A program made the translations under genes and the position numbers. From the NCBI GenBank assembly GCA_030998225.1, contig JAPYXD010000704.1, positions 8,494,001 to 8,558,000 on the forward strand: a DNA stretch of 64,000 bases, written 5' to 3'. Every line of letters starts with the position of its first letter. Position 1 is the first letter of the stretch. Source of the DNA: Diplolepis rosae. Lineage: Eukaryota > Arthropoda > Insecta > Hymenoptera > Diplolepididae. The notes under the pieces were generated by a model, which ran no database searches, had not been told where the DNA came from, and worked only from the letters and a program-made list of their open reading frames with translations. Positions 24,743 through 35,021 of the stretch are shown here, piece after piece.

Positions 24743-24910
24743 TTCTCATTATTTTGGCATAAGCTCAGATTCTTTTTATTTTCTTTGAATAAAATTTTCA
24801 CTATTAGGTAAATAAATAATCAAAAATAAAGCAAGGCAAACGTTTCGGCCACATATGGGGGCCCTCTTCAGTGCCATAAATTCAAAGATTAATTCAACAT
24901 TTCTGTAAAA
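24743..24910. repeat. interspersed repeat, inverted copy of 61663-61836
   Basis: The core GGCCACATATGGGGGCCCTC and flanks (AAACGTTTC.. on one side, CAGTGCCATAAATT.. on the other, plus a TTCTTTTTATTTTCTT block) match the reverse complement of the repeat in the RPB2 intron. Family unknown. The adjacent sequence to 25440 shows no gene; the 98-codon frame at 25052-25348 has no recognisable domain. Confidence 0.7.
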
Positions 24911-25439
24911 CGCAGATAATTAAAATAAAGATTATCATAGAATTGAAAAATTTATCTCATAGCTTGCAATTCAAAATGAAGTAGTGAATAAAAAACTGGA
25001 TAACAAATAAACCGGAAAACATAAAAAATTTTCACACGAACCGACCGCAATTTGAAAAAAATTTTTATTAAAGAACGATGCCAAATTGGTTATCAATGGC
25101 AAAACGCGAGCAAGGTTTACATTTTTAAAAACTTTTCGTGGAGACTTTGTTACCGGAGTCTCTCACAGAATGATCTGAACTGTTTTGAAAACCGACTCGA
25201 GACATGTGGCTTTGCTGACCGGAAATTTTTTTATATAAGCAATCCTGAGAGGTTCTTTTCCTCCTTGAAGAAGACTATTGTCCTATACCTAGTTAAGAAA
25301 TTCGAGACGTTTATGGTGATAAAAGCTCCTAGCTTCAGGTGCCCCTGACTGGGCTCCGTCTTGGGAAAAAACCGAATACTCAACCAGAAACCACCAGCGA
25401 ACCAGCTTGCCCTCAACCAAGGGATTTTACCACTGACTG

Positions 25440-25800
25440 TGGGACAATTTAAGAATTTGAAATCTTTCTATAGAGGCTGAGCCACTAGGCGATATAAGAA
25501 GATCTTCTTGTGGAGAAGGAGATGTCGGACGCCTGTGTAGCTCAGTGGTTAGAGCAGTCGACCGGCAATCGAAAGACCTGGGCTTCGAATCCCAGCGCGG
25601 TCGAAAGTGTCTTTTTTTCCACAGAAAGATTTCAAATTCTTAAATTTAAGTTTGAATTTAATTTGCATTTATTTGCGATGTAAGAGTTTGAAATTGTCTA
25701 CGAGGACACCTGTAAGCAACGTCTCCTATCTGATACGCGACTAGTGATTCTCCGATAATGTGGGCAGTGGCAGAAATTTCACTCAACTAATTAATTTTAA
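25440..25800 (+). mobile_element. tRNA-derived SINE copy
   Basis: At 25531-25604 there is a tRNA-like segment with an A box (TAGCTCAGTGG), an anticodon-like arm (GTCGACCGGCAATCGAA) and a B box (GGCTTCGAATCC). The acceptor stem does not pair, so it is not a functional tRNA. The flanks (AGGCTGAGCCACTAGGCGAT before; TTCCACAGAAAGATTT, GTCTACGAGGACACCTGT and ACTAGTGATTCTCCGATAA after) recur in three copies at 51057-52080. The whole looks like a pol III-driven SINE. This copy differs from the others by scattered substitutions. Confidence 0.85.
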
Positions 25801-26259
25801 ATTAAAATTCTTCTTAAAATGTTCATAAACTACTTACTGAAATATTTTTTCAAGAGTGTCATTAATCTCTTTCTAACTTCCAGAATATCAGTAAATTAAA
25901 ATTTTCACATTAAAAAAAATTCGATTCTTCCAGACAATAATTGGAAAATAACTATTTAAAAATGCAGAATTTTTAATCTCGGTCTCTAGCAATACTCAAA
26001 GAGCTATACAAATGAAATTGAGGCATGTAATGATAAAATATACCCAAGGGTGATTAGTACATTTTGATTCTATATGTAATTTAGCTTGCACACGTGGTGC
26101 TCAAAATACTACCCAACGTCAAGAGTTTCTCTAAGGAAATTTGAAAATTTTATCTCGCTTCCAAATTTTCTCCAGTGATTATGAGTAAGCAGTTCATTCC
26201 TATTTGTTATTTACTACGTCTCCATCCCTTTCATCTAGTCTTTCCTTATAGGTATTTCT

Positions 26260-29212
26260 TCAGTTTTCAGATTTCTCCTTCAGTCTCTGTACCAATTCTT
26301 TACGTGCTTTCTGCTGCCTCCTTGAACGCCTGCGATCAAAATAAGGATCTATAGTTGGCATATATGCAATTTGATCTGAATGTCTCTTTTCCTTTGGTTT
26401 CTCCTCAGTTTCTTCTTCAGTTTTACAGTCAGGAGACACATATTTCACTTCCGGTAATATTTTACCATATGTCTGTAAATTAAAAATAAATTTTTGTTTT
26501 ATAACCGAGTCACAACTTTATAAACTATTTATTTTTAAATGTAATATCTGGGATTTGAATTTGAAGCCATCGTCTGACCCTATTGAAAAGCTTGACGTAA
26601 AAAATGACGTAAAAAATGACGTAAAAAACGACGTCAAACATGGCGTAAAAAATGACGTAAAAAATTACTTAAAAAACGACGTCAAAAATGGCGTAAAAAA
26701 CGACGTCAAGAATTGCGCAAAAAACGACGTCAAGAATTGGGACAGTTTTTTACGTCATTTTTTACGCCATTTTTGACGTCGTTTTTTACGTCATTTTTTA
26801 CGTCATTTTTTACGTCAAGTTTTTCAATAGGGGAATAAAATAAAACTAAGCCAAAAGGCTTTTCTAGTAAGAAGAGGTTGATTGAAATTAATTTATAGAC
26901 ATTAAAAAAGGCTGTCCGTGAGGGGGTTTTATACTATTTTGTGGGAAAAGGGGCAAATATTCATCGGTATTAAAATTATAAGGAATAATAAAGAAATACA
27001 GAGAATTCTATAATTATTACTTCACCATTAGATAAAATTCTCAATATTTTTTAATGCGAGCCTTCTTACCAAGTGCTTTTTTCGTGAGCAATTGATTTAC
27101 ATACTTAAATGTACTCTTTTAATTGATAAATGTTATTGATATGTTTGTAGTATATCCTTATAAACTTATTCATCCGATTCTGAAAATATCTATTATACTA
27201 TATATTTTCATAAAATTATATTTTACCGGCATGGGGAATATTGGTCGACCATAATCGTCCTTTTCCCGTGGCGGAGGCCTTTCTACTGGATCCCGTGGAT
27301 GCGCAGGTTTTGCTATTTCATTAATTCTGGCAGAGGCCGAAGCTGAAAGTGCAGATTTTCTCACACCGAAGGGATTCGCTCTACAAGCTCGATCTACACG
27401 AATATTTGGTTTGGAGAGTTGATCTACTCTTGGAGAAACTGAAATTATGAAGTTAGAAAAAAGTTAATTTTTAACCAAATCTAATTCTTATTATTTTACT
27501 TTCAAATAATCAATAATCATCGAAAGAATTTTAATACAATAACGAAGTAATTAGTTTCCAATATGCATCTTTCAAATAATATATTATTCACAAAAATAAA
27601 AAAAATTAATTTCCTTTCTTTAAAAGGAAAAAAAAATTCACTCAATTTTTTTTTAATAAGTCATTATAAAGAATAAATCTTTTACGATAAAAAAAGCACA
27701 AACCATTGTCTTTTAAAGCGGACTTTTTAACCCTAATATCTTTGCAAGGGCTCGGTGCAAATCTCCAAGCATTTCTTTCTGCTTTTCTCCTTTTTGCTTC
27801 TTTGTTGTCTTCATTCGTTTCTTCGCTCTTCTCTTGGGCTTTTATCTTTCTTTTTCTTCTTCTGCTGGCCTTTCTTTCTTGATATTTATTTTCCTCCTGA
27901 CCTTCAGATATTTTATCATCTCCAAGTTCAACTTGCCCTGCCTCAGCATTTTCTTCTACTTGCTCAGCCTCTACATTTTTACTTGTTTCTTCTTGGGTTT
28001 CAGTTTCCTCTTTCTGCTCCAATTTTTCCACCATACGTTTTCGTTTTTCTTCTTCCTTCTGCTTCTTTCTAAGTTTCTCCTTCAGAGCTGTTTTCCCTCT
28101 TAATTCAGATTCTTCAATAATTTTCTTTTTCCAAGCTATTGCATTTTTATCTTTTCGATCTTTCAGGAATTTATAAGAAGGTAATGACAGAAATGACATC
28201 CATGGTGTAAACTATAAAATAAAAATTTGCAATTACCCTAACAAAATATTTAAATAGTGAACCCAGAAGATAAAGGATTTTTGGCTATGAAACCTTATAA
28301 GTCAATGCGCTTTTCATGATCCCTGTGGATGTCATCAATTGATTCCTTTTCTCATCAGTCAGTGAATCAGGACACTCAATAATTTTTTTTGCAAGAGCCA
28401 TGATTCGTTCTCTCGCAGTAGTTTTGTGCTTTAAAGCATGGAGTGACACTTCAAGACTTTTGCATTCCTCAGAAACCCGAATGAAGGGCTTACTGATCTC
28501 AATAATTCGTTCACTTGGCTTGTAACGCAGAGCAGCCTTTCTGACCTTAATTGGAAATTCTCGGCACTTCGGCTCTTCTTTCAAAATTAACTTGGCTAAT
28601 TCTTTTATTCGCTTAGATGGTTTGGCATTTAGAGCAGCCTTTGAAACACTTAAATCCAATCTACATACTGCTCCAGAGTCGTACTTCTTCCCTGGCTGAG
28701 ACAAAACCTGAATCCTTTTTTTCATTAGTTTCAGAGGCTTAACTAGTCTCACCTAAAACAAGTAATGACATTTTTTTAGATTATAAAAATAATTTTGGTA
28801 CTTTTCAAATCACTTATAAAATATCAACTTGTAGTACAAATGAACTTCGTAAAACTAAATTAAACCCTGAAAAAATTTTTGGACCAGTGTCTTAAAATCT
28901 GAAATAATATCAAAATAATAAAGAATTTTATTTTATGGCGAAAGAAAACTTAATATACTATTGGCTCTGGTTCAGGAATTTTTCTCGGTTGTGCATTGAT
29001 TTTTGCCCAAGCGTTAAATTTTTCCCAATCGGCTGGAGTTTCCAGCCATTTCTTTAAATTTATTCGATGTCTTTTCCTAAAAAAATATGGTAATAAGTCT
29101 TTAACATCAAAAATCAATAAAATTTAAAGTTTTTTACTTACTTTTCCTTACTTTTGACCCGATCCCTCTTTCCCATTTGTGGTGATTGTAGTTGTCCTAC
29201 TTTCGGTGGCAT
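26260..29212 (-). CDS. THEG-repeat protein (SPMAP2/THEG-like), six exons
   Basis: Exons on the minus strand with matching phases: 29212-29142, 29076-28959, 28752-28294, 28211-27704, 27438-27227, 26472-26260, coding about 526 residues. THEG repeats (pattern V.KxALxxxxSxRIxELAKP) are plain: VSKAALNAKPSKRIKELAKL, VRKAALRYKPSERIIEISKP, SLHALKHKTTARERIMALAK, one across the exon 3/4 junction (MKSALTY), one across exon 4/5 (VKKSALKDN..RVDQLSKP) and VRKSALSASASARINEIAKP. A Glu/Lys-rich coil fills exon 4. THEG proteins are testis-enriched and associate with sperm microtubules; that role here is inferred. The donors at 28958 (GTATAT) and 28293 (GTTTCA) are weak but frame-consistent. Confidence 0.85.
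26578..26832. repeat. fold-back element made of ~12-bp GACGTAAAAAAT subrepeats
   Basis: 255 bp opening with CCCTATTGAAAA and closing with TTTTTCAATAGGG. Each arm is a run of subrepeats (TGACGTAAAAAA, CGACGTCAAAAA, GGCGTAAAAAA variants), so the two arms pair almost perfectly. It lies in the last intron of the THEG gene. The open frame across it (NDVKNDVKNDVK...) is a by-product of the repeat. Confidence 0.85.
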
Positions 29213-29377
29213 TTCTGTTCCTTATATTTTCTATTTTTTTCACTTGGATTCAAGAAATTTTTGTTTAACTTTATTTACCTGTAGACTGTAAAAGGTCCAT
29301 ACTTTGAAATAAAAATATATATAATAATAATAATAATATAAAATATTGAGATCGTAAATATTATTTTATTTATGGTA

Positions 29378-31476
29378 CACTCGAGATTCCCTATAACGAG
29401 AAGCTCGAGCATTGGAGACCTCTCAGCATCAAGCGCGAGAGGGATCCCCTCCATATCCTACTTGTTGCTATGCGCTGTTATGCGCATTATATGATGCGTG
29501 CAGTCAGTCTGTCAATGATGCCATGTGAATCATTGTATGCACATAGTAAAAAAGCGTATAAAAAAGATTTTTGCGAGTATTCAACATGGAATGGACTTAT
29601 TTGACGGTATGTACTCAAAATACTAAAAATATAATATTGGATCTATAACTTAATTCGTGCGATTTTTTTTCAAAATTTGAATGTTTATTTAAGAAAAACA
29701 TGTACTATAGTATAATTCAAAGTATTGCCCATCTGAAGCTATGACTTTTTCCCATATTTCTGGTAATTTGTGGATTGGCCAAGAATGAATCAAGCCAATT
29801 TTTGATATCCTGTTCTGATGTGAACCGTATTCCAGTGAGGGCGTTCTGCATCGACCGGAACAAATGGTAGTCAGAAGGGGCAACGTCTGGGCTATAAGGC
29901 GGGTGGGGAAAAACTTCCCATCCACTGTTTCCCAAATAGTTCTTAACCGGAATAGTAACATGGGGCTGAGCGTTGTCATGATGGAAAATTATTTCCTCGT
30001 GTCTGGTCGCATATTCCGGGCGTTTTTCGGCTATTGCTCTTTTCAAAAGGATTAATTGTGTTCGGTAGCGTTCTCCATTGATGGTTTCACCCGGTTTTAG
30101 CAGCTCATAATACAGCACACCCTTCTGATCCCACCAAATACAGAGCATTACCTCCGCGCCATGGATATTCGGCTATGCTGTTGATTTGGCTGGTTGGCCG
30201 GGTTTCACATATGATTTTTTGCGCTTGGGGTTGTCGTAATGGATCCATTTTTCATCACCAGTAACAATCCGATGCAAAAATGACTTCTTTTTGTGGCGTT
30301 CCAGCAGCATTTCGGACATGCAAAACCGCCTTTCAACGTCTCTCGGCTTGAGTTCATGTGGAACCCAATTTCCTTGCTTTTGAATGTATCCGGCTGCTTT
30401 TAAACGTTTTGAAATGGCTGCTTGAGTCACTCCCAAAGATTCTGCGAGCTCTTCTTGTGTTTGGCAACAATCTTCATCGAGTAATGCTTCCAGTTCTTCA
30501 TCTTCGAACTTTTTTGGCTGCCCAGGACGTTCTTCGTCTTCCAAGCCAAAATCACCACTTTTAAATCGTGCAAACTACTTTTGGCACGTTCGCTCAGCTA
30601 GAGTATGTTCACCATAAACTTCCACCAAAATACGATGACTTTCGGCAGCAGTTTTATTCATATTAAAGTAATGAAGAAGAACTCCCCGCAAAAACACTTT
30701 TTCAGGCACAAAGTTCGACATACTTGAGTGAACAAAAATTATTGTTGTTTATGCTTCAAATGAATGACATATACTGAAAAAGACGCACAATGACAGTAGC
30801 TTTCCAACGCATGTTCGGAATATTGGAACGATGGAATAATAATCAAGTAACGTCATCTCTTAGCAAACCGCACTTATCAGGCGTATTTTTGAATATTTCC
30901 AGAAAAAAAGAAAAGTCCTGATGATAAATGTAATAAACAGTAATATAAATGTTAAAATGTTGCTGTTGGTTTTCATTTATGAAAAATGCGTTTCGAAGTA
31001 TTACACATGTAGTATTGATCACAATAATAAACTGCGCAAAATTATACATACTGATTAATTGTAATTATATAAAATTTTCATACATATTGTTTAGAAAGGG
31101 AGATTTTTAATTATCTACAGTAATGTGTGAAATATCAAAATTTCCAAAAAAAACTTATGCAATTTTAATGTTTGATAGCCGACTTTACTCCAAAATATTT
31201 AAAACTCCAGATTGGAAAAATTAAATATGTAATTTTTCTATTTCATTTCAAATACTGTAAAATTACACAATAAAGTAATTTTTCGATTATTGACCAATTA
31301 TTTTCTCATTAATTTGTGATAAAAGCCATAAAACTCATTGATTACTGTTTCAAATTCGAGTGCGCTTCATTCCGTAGCAGTGGGGGTAGAGGGGTCGATC
31401 GTCTGCTCGTTATGGGGAACCGTGACGCGCTCGTAAAAGGGAGGCCTTGTTAGCTTGTTACAGGGAATTTCGAGTG
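29378..31476. mobile_element. 2.1-kb TA-flanked DNA transposon (pogo/Tc-mariner-like termini) with a nested mariner
   Basis: CACTCGAGATTCCCTATAAC at 29378-29397 is matched in inverse at the right end (GTTACAGGGAATTTCGAGTG, 31457-31476), and both ends abut TA (29376-29377, 31477-31478). The sub-terminal sequence on both sides is GC-rich with similar GAG/CTC-rich patterns. Apart from the mariner inside, no transposase of its own is recognisable, so it may be a non-autonomous or gutted copy. It sits between the first THEG gene and the THEG pair. Confidence 0.65.
29700..30721 (-). pseudogene. mariner transposase with two nonsense codons and a C-terminal frameshift
   Basis: Minus-strand frame from ATG 30721 (MSNFVPEKVFLRG). 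It shows the paired HTH region (KTAAESHRILVEVYGEHTL and SLGVTQAAISKRLKAAGYIQ), the WVPHELK linker, GDEKWIHYDNPKRKKSYVKP, then IWWDQKGVLYYELL, IIFHHDNAQPHV and PPYSPDVAPSDYHLFRSMQ: catalytic DD34D positions are present. A TAG follows TCQK near 30574, a second TAG follows KSTA near 30174, and the last 60 residues continue in another frame (KLPEIWEKVIASDGQYF). It is dead but young enough for every block to be legible. Confidence 0.88.
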
Positions 31477-31479
31477 TAT

Positions 31480-31855
31480 CTATTTTCTGCAAATTTGGAG
31501 GATGGTCAAGGTTGGTTTAGTTGAAACTTGAAGAATCTATGTAACTTGAAGTCAGTTGCTACAAGTTCTTAATTTACTTGTTTTTTAGTTCCTCCTCTTG
31601 TTGTTTTATACTTAATGTACACGTTGATCCTGATCAACTTTTTAGACACTTTTAGGATTAAATTGCTTAATTTTAAATCATGAACTTTAACATTTTCTAT
31701 TTATAATTATCAATTATATAAATATAAATTTAAAAAATGTAATTCATACCACCCAATTTATTAATAAATTGTTTATCGCAGATCGTTTAATTCATTTTCT
31801 TCTCAATTGCCTCAATCTTCATAAAAATGTCCTCGTGTTATTAGCCTCGCTTTTC
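31480..31855. other. intergenic, no gene recognised
   Basis: AT-rich spacer between the TA-flanked element and the 3' end of the small THEG-like gene. Confidence 0.5.
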
Positions 31856-32565
31856 TTATGAACTCTGATGTTTATTTCTTGATTCATGGATTGGGTAAAT
31901 TTGAGAAAATTTATTTGGTGTCTTGGAAGTATCAAAACCCGTATGGGACGAGTGGTTTATTGATTTCGAAAAATGACGTAAACGTTTAGGATATGGACTA
32001 ATACGTCTTGCTGCAATATTAGCATAGGTTTCGAAATCTGATCTTTGACTTTTTGCAGAACTCTTTGTACTTGAAGATTGTTTGCTAAGACTTTCTATAA
32101 ATAAAATTACTTTATAAACTATCACTTTTATAATATTAATTTCTAAAATGTATAATACCCTAATATTACAAGAAAACGAATAAAAGGTAAATACCTGGTT
32201 TTAAACTAGGTGGCATTGATAAAAACGATGGACTTGAATATTTATAAGTATTTGCGCTGTATTTACGCTTAGGTTGTGCTAATTTAGTTAATGCCTCAGT
32301 TATTTCATAAGTTAAAGCTCCAGGGCTTACCTGACAAATTTTAACGGATGTAAAACTGATGAAAAAAACTTCTTTAGTATAAATACAGAAGACAGTTAAT
32401 TTCTCATCAATAATAACACATTAATGCATTTCAATTTACCCTAAAGGCATTTACTCGTATGCTGTTGTCAATTCTTAATTTAGGTACAGCTAATTCTTCA
32501 TATCTGGCTTTTTTCTTTTCTGACTTACTATCTGAATATTTAATTTCTATATTTGATTGTGACAT
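31856..32565 (-). CDS. small THEG-repeat-like protein, three exons
   Basis: Exons 32565-32440, 32330-32195 and 32094-31856 join in phase to about 166 codons: MSQSNIEIKYSDSKSEK at the start and RNKHQSS at the stop. One clear THEG-type repeat spans the first junction (RVNAFR|VSPGALTYEITEALTKLAQP). The N-terminus KARYEELAVPKLRID is a weaker half repeat, and the C-terminal exon has ARRISPYPKRLRHFSKSI, another weak match. The gene is divergent to the next THEG gene with 287 bp between the start codons. A sperm-microtubule role is inferred from the repeat only. Confidence 0.7.
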
Positions 32566-32852
32566 TCTATTTGACTATTAATTTTGAACTTAAATATAAT
32601 TTAGAAATTGCCAAGTAATTAAATTATTAGAAATTTTGGGCCAAAAATGATAGTTTAGATCTAGTTGAATTTAGTAAATGAATTTTCAAAAGAAACGTCT
32701 GCTTTTACTTTGTTTTTGAATTGATAATTATTTTTTGTTTTCAGAGAAAACTTGCGACTACTTTCATAGTTTAGATTTATATTCTCAATAACAACTTCTC
32801 GAATGGCTATGCAATAAAAATTTACTGGATAATTTAATTCATGTAAGTAAAA
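32566..32852. promoter_or_regulatory. shared upstream region of the divergent THEG-like pair
   Basis: 287 bp between two start codons facing away from each other must hold both 5' UTRs and promoters. It is AT-rich; no consensus TATA or initiator could be assigned with confidence. Confidence 0.5.
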
Positions 32853-34099
32853 ATGGCATCTGAATCTAGCACTTCAAAATCTGAGTAAGTTTGAATATAT
32901 TAGTTTCCTTGTTAATGTTTAAAGAAGAAAAATTAAATAACTAAAAAAGATGTTTTCTTAGCATATAAATTCTGCCCATAGATTATCAATAAAAACGAAA
33001 AATATAAAATCACAAAAAAATCGCCACATAAACTACCAATCTTGGTGTATGCCAAGGAGAACTAGAGCAATAAATTCATCAGGGAATGTTTTCATAGATC
33101 TTACTTCATTTTCAGAAACGAATAACTGCAGGAATCATAAAGTAAATGATCCTATTTACTACTAGAATTACTGACTTGAGTAGAAAATTATTCTAGTACT
33201 AAAAGATTTCTTCTATATTTCGCTTTCTGTAAAATTTCAGAAAATACAGAAATTAAAACGCGGTAGGGTAATTCAAAATAAGAAACGCTTGGAAGAATTA
33301 TCAAGACCTAGACAAATAGTTTTCGAATCCTTAGACAAACCTTCACCGACTGTAAAAGTAAATTACAATTTTATATCGGTATTGCCATGTATTTGTATTG
33401 ATAAATGATACTGAAAATTCATGATAAGGTATTACAAAAGCAGAATCGCATCAATAAATTATCAAGTTCCAAACGAATAGCTTTTCATTCATCCAAACAA
33501 TGTTCACAGATTTCTCAGGTAATTTCTAAATGAATTTTAAAGCATAAATTGATACCATTAATGTTAATTTAATCTTCTTTATAAAACCTAAACAAAGGTT
33601 TTAACACACATAAGCAACCAAAAACCAACTTTATCAAACTGTAAAAGTAACGAGAAAACTTCAAGTGTTAGAACTACATCAACGCAAAAATGGATGGAAC
33701 GTATTAATAAATTGGCTGAACCTAGAATACGAGAACCGATTCCAACGAATACAATTGGAAAAGTACCAAAAAAGGCATTACTTGCTACAGGTACAAACAG
33801 AAAAATAAAAATTTCTGAAAAGTAATATGAAATAATTAGAATCAATCACAAATAAATAAAACTGGTCTTAATGTAGTGAATAATTAGTTTACCTACATAC
33901 AGCTTCTGAGCGAATAAAAGAATTAACTAAGAGGAAATCGTCAAAATCACCAGTTTCACATAAAAATAATCGCAATCCTTATAAAGTAACTCCACAAGCA
34001 CTAAAGGCAATTTGTTCTCCAAGAACAAAGTTGTTGGCTACACCAAAAATTTTCAAAATACATTCTCATCATTGTAAAACTGGAAAAGTAGAACTGTAA
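32853..34099 (+). CDS. THEG-repeat protein, six exons
   Basis: Exons 32853-32884, 32982-33141, 33241-33357, 33429-33518, 33598-33790 and 33903-34099 join with consistent phases to about 262 codons beginning MASESSTSKSE. THEG-like repeats are split by introns at regular places: VIQNKKRLEELSRPRQ, VLQKQNRINKLSSSKR, QKWMERINKLAEPRIREP, VPKKALLA|TASERIKELTKR and VTPQALKAICSPRTKLLATP. The protein is basic, Ser/Lys-rich and lacks a signal peptide or membrane segment, which fits a cytoskeletal protein. Family membership is by repeat pattern; function is inferred from vertebrate THEG. Confidence 0.8.
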
Positions 34100-35021
34100 T
34101 TAAAGTGGTGTAGGATAAAAACTGAACTGTATAAAAGTAAAAAAATAAACTAATGAAAACGTACTTATCAAACTATAAAGAAGTTTCGTCTTACTTTATT
34201 TAACAAATATTCGTGAACAGCATAGTACATAAAGTATGTAGGACGACATAAATTTTATTGATTACGATATTTTAGAACTAAAATGGACGGATAGACTTTT
34301 TGTAAACAGGTCTAAAATTAAATACCTATATCACTATTTGTTAAAAACTGCACATATTGATAAGTAATACTATTTGCTTAAAAAGGCACAGTATGTATGA
34401 GTTCTTCTACGTAATCTACCTACCAACTGTAGTTTTCTAATGACTTTCAGTCACTTATACTATGAAGACATATATTTATAAAATATATACAATGCAACAC
34501 TTTTATGTAGAAAAACGTTATAGAAATATCAAAATTTAATGTGTAAATAGGACCTTCCTTATAAACTTCTAAGTTTCCGGAAATTGATTCTTGGAATCTC
34601 AATTTCACAAGTTTTAATTGTAATTCTTTACTTAATAAAATACCTAAAATTGCATTCTATATTTCATTTGAACACTAGAGAGAAATAAAATGATATTTAT
34701 CAAAAATTGGAGATCTGATTATTGGAATCACCAAGAAAATTGTTAAATTAAAAGAAACGTTGAAAGTCGTATCAGACTTCAGCAATTAGTAGTTATATAC
34801 ACTATTAAATATTTATACAGTCTTGTATGATTCCGTTCAGAGTTATGAGATTCTAATGCATCAATATTTTTGAGAAAAAATATTTTTCATAAATTTTACT
34901 CGCATTTGAAAACATATTTTTAAGTTGACTTACAAATTTTCAAAAGCAATTTGCTATTTTTGTCAAAATCTCTTCAAAATGTCACTTCAAATAATATCAT
35001 AATGATTTTTGTAAAAGACAC
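34100..35021. other. intergenic, no gene recognised
   Basis: About 920 AT-rich bases between the convergent ends of the THEG-like and transferrin genes, presumably with both 3' UTRs. Confidence 0.55.

Noticed and set aside
25531..25604. A genuine tRNA gene (A box, B box, anticodon-like loop)
   Set aside because: The acceptor stem does not pair, and the same sequence with long shared flanks occurs four times in the window, so it is a SINE head.
26555..26776. Repeat protein NDVKNDVKNDVK
   Set aside because: It is the translation of the fold-back subrepeats, mirrored on both arms, inside an intron of the opposite strand.
27755..28103. Phe/Leu-rich membrane-like plus-strand frames
   Set aside because: Antisense of the Lys/Glu-rich coil in THEG exon 4.
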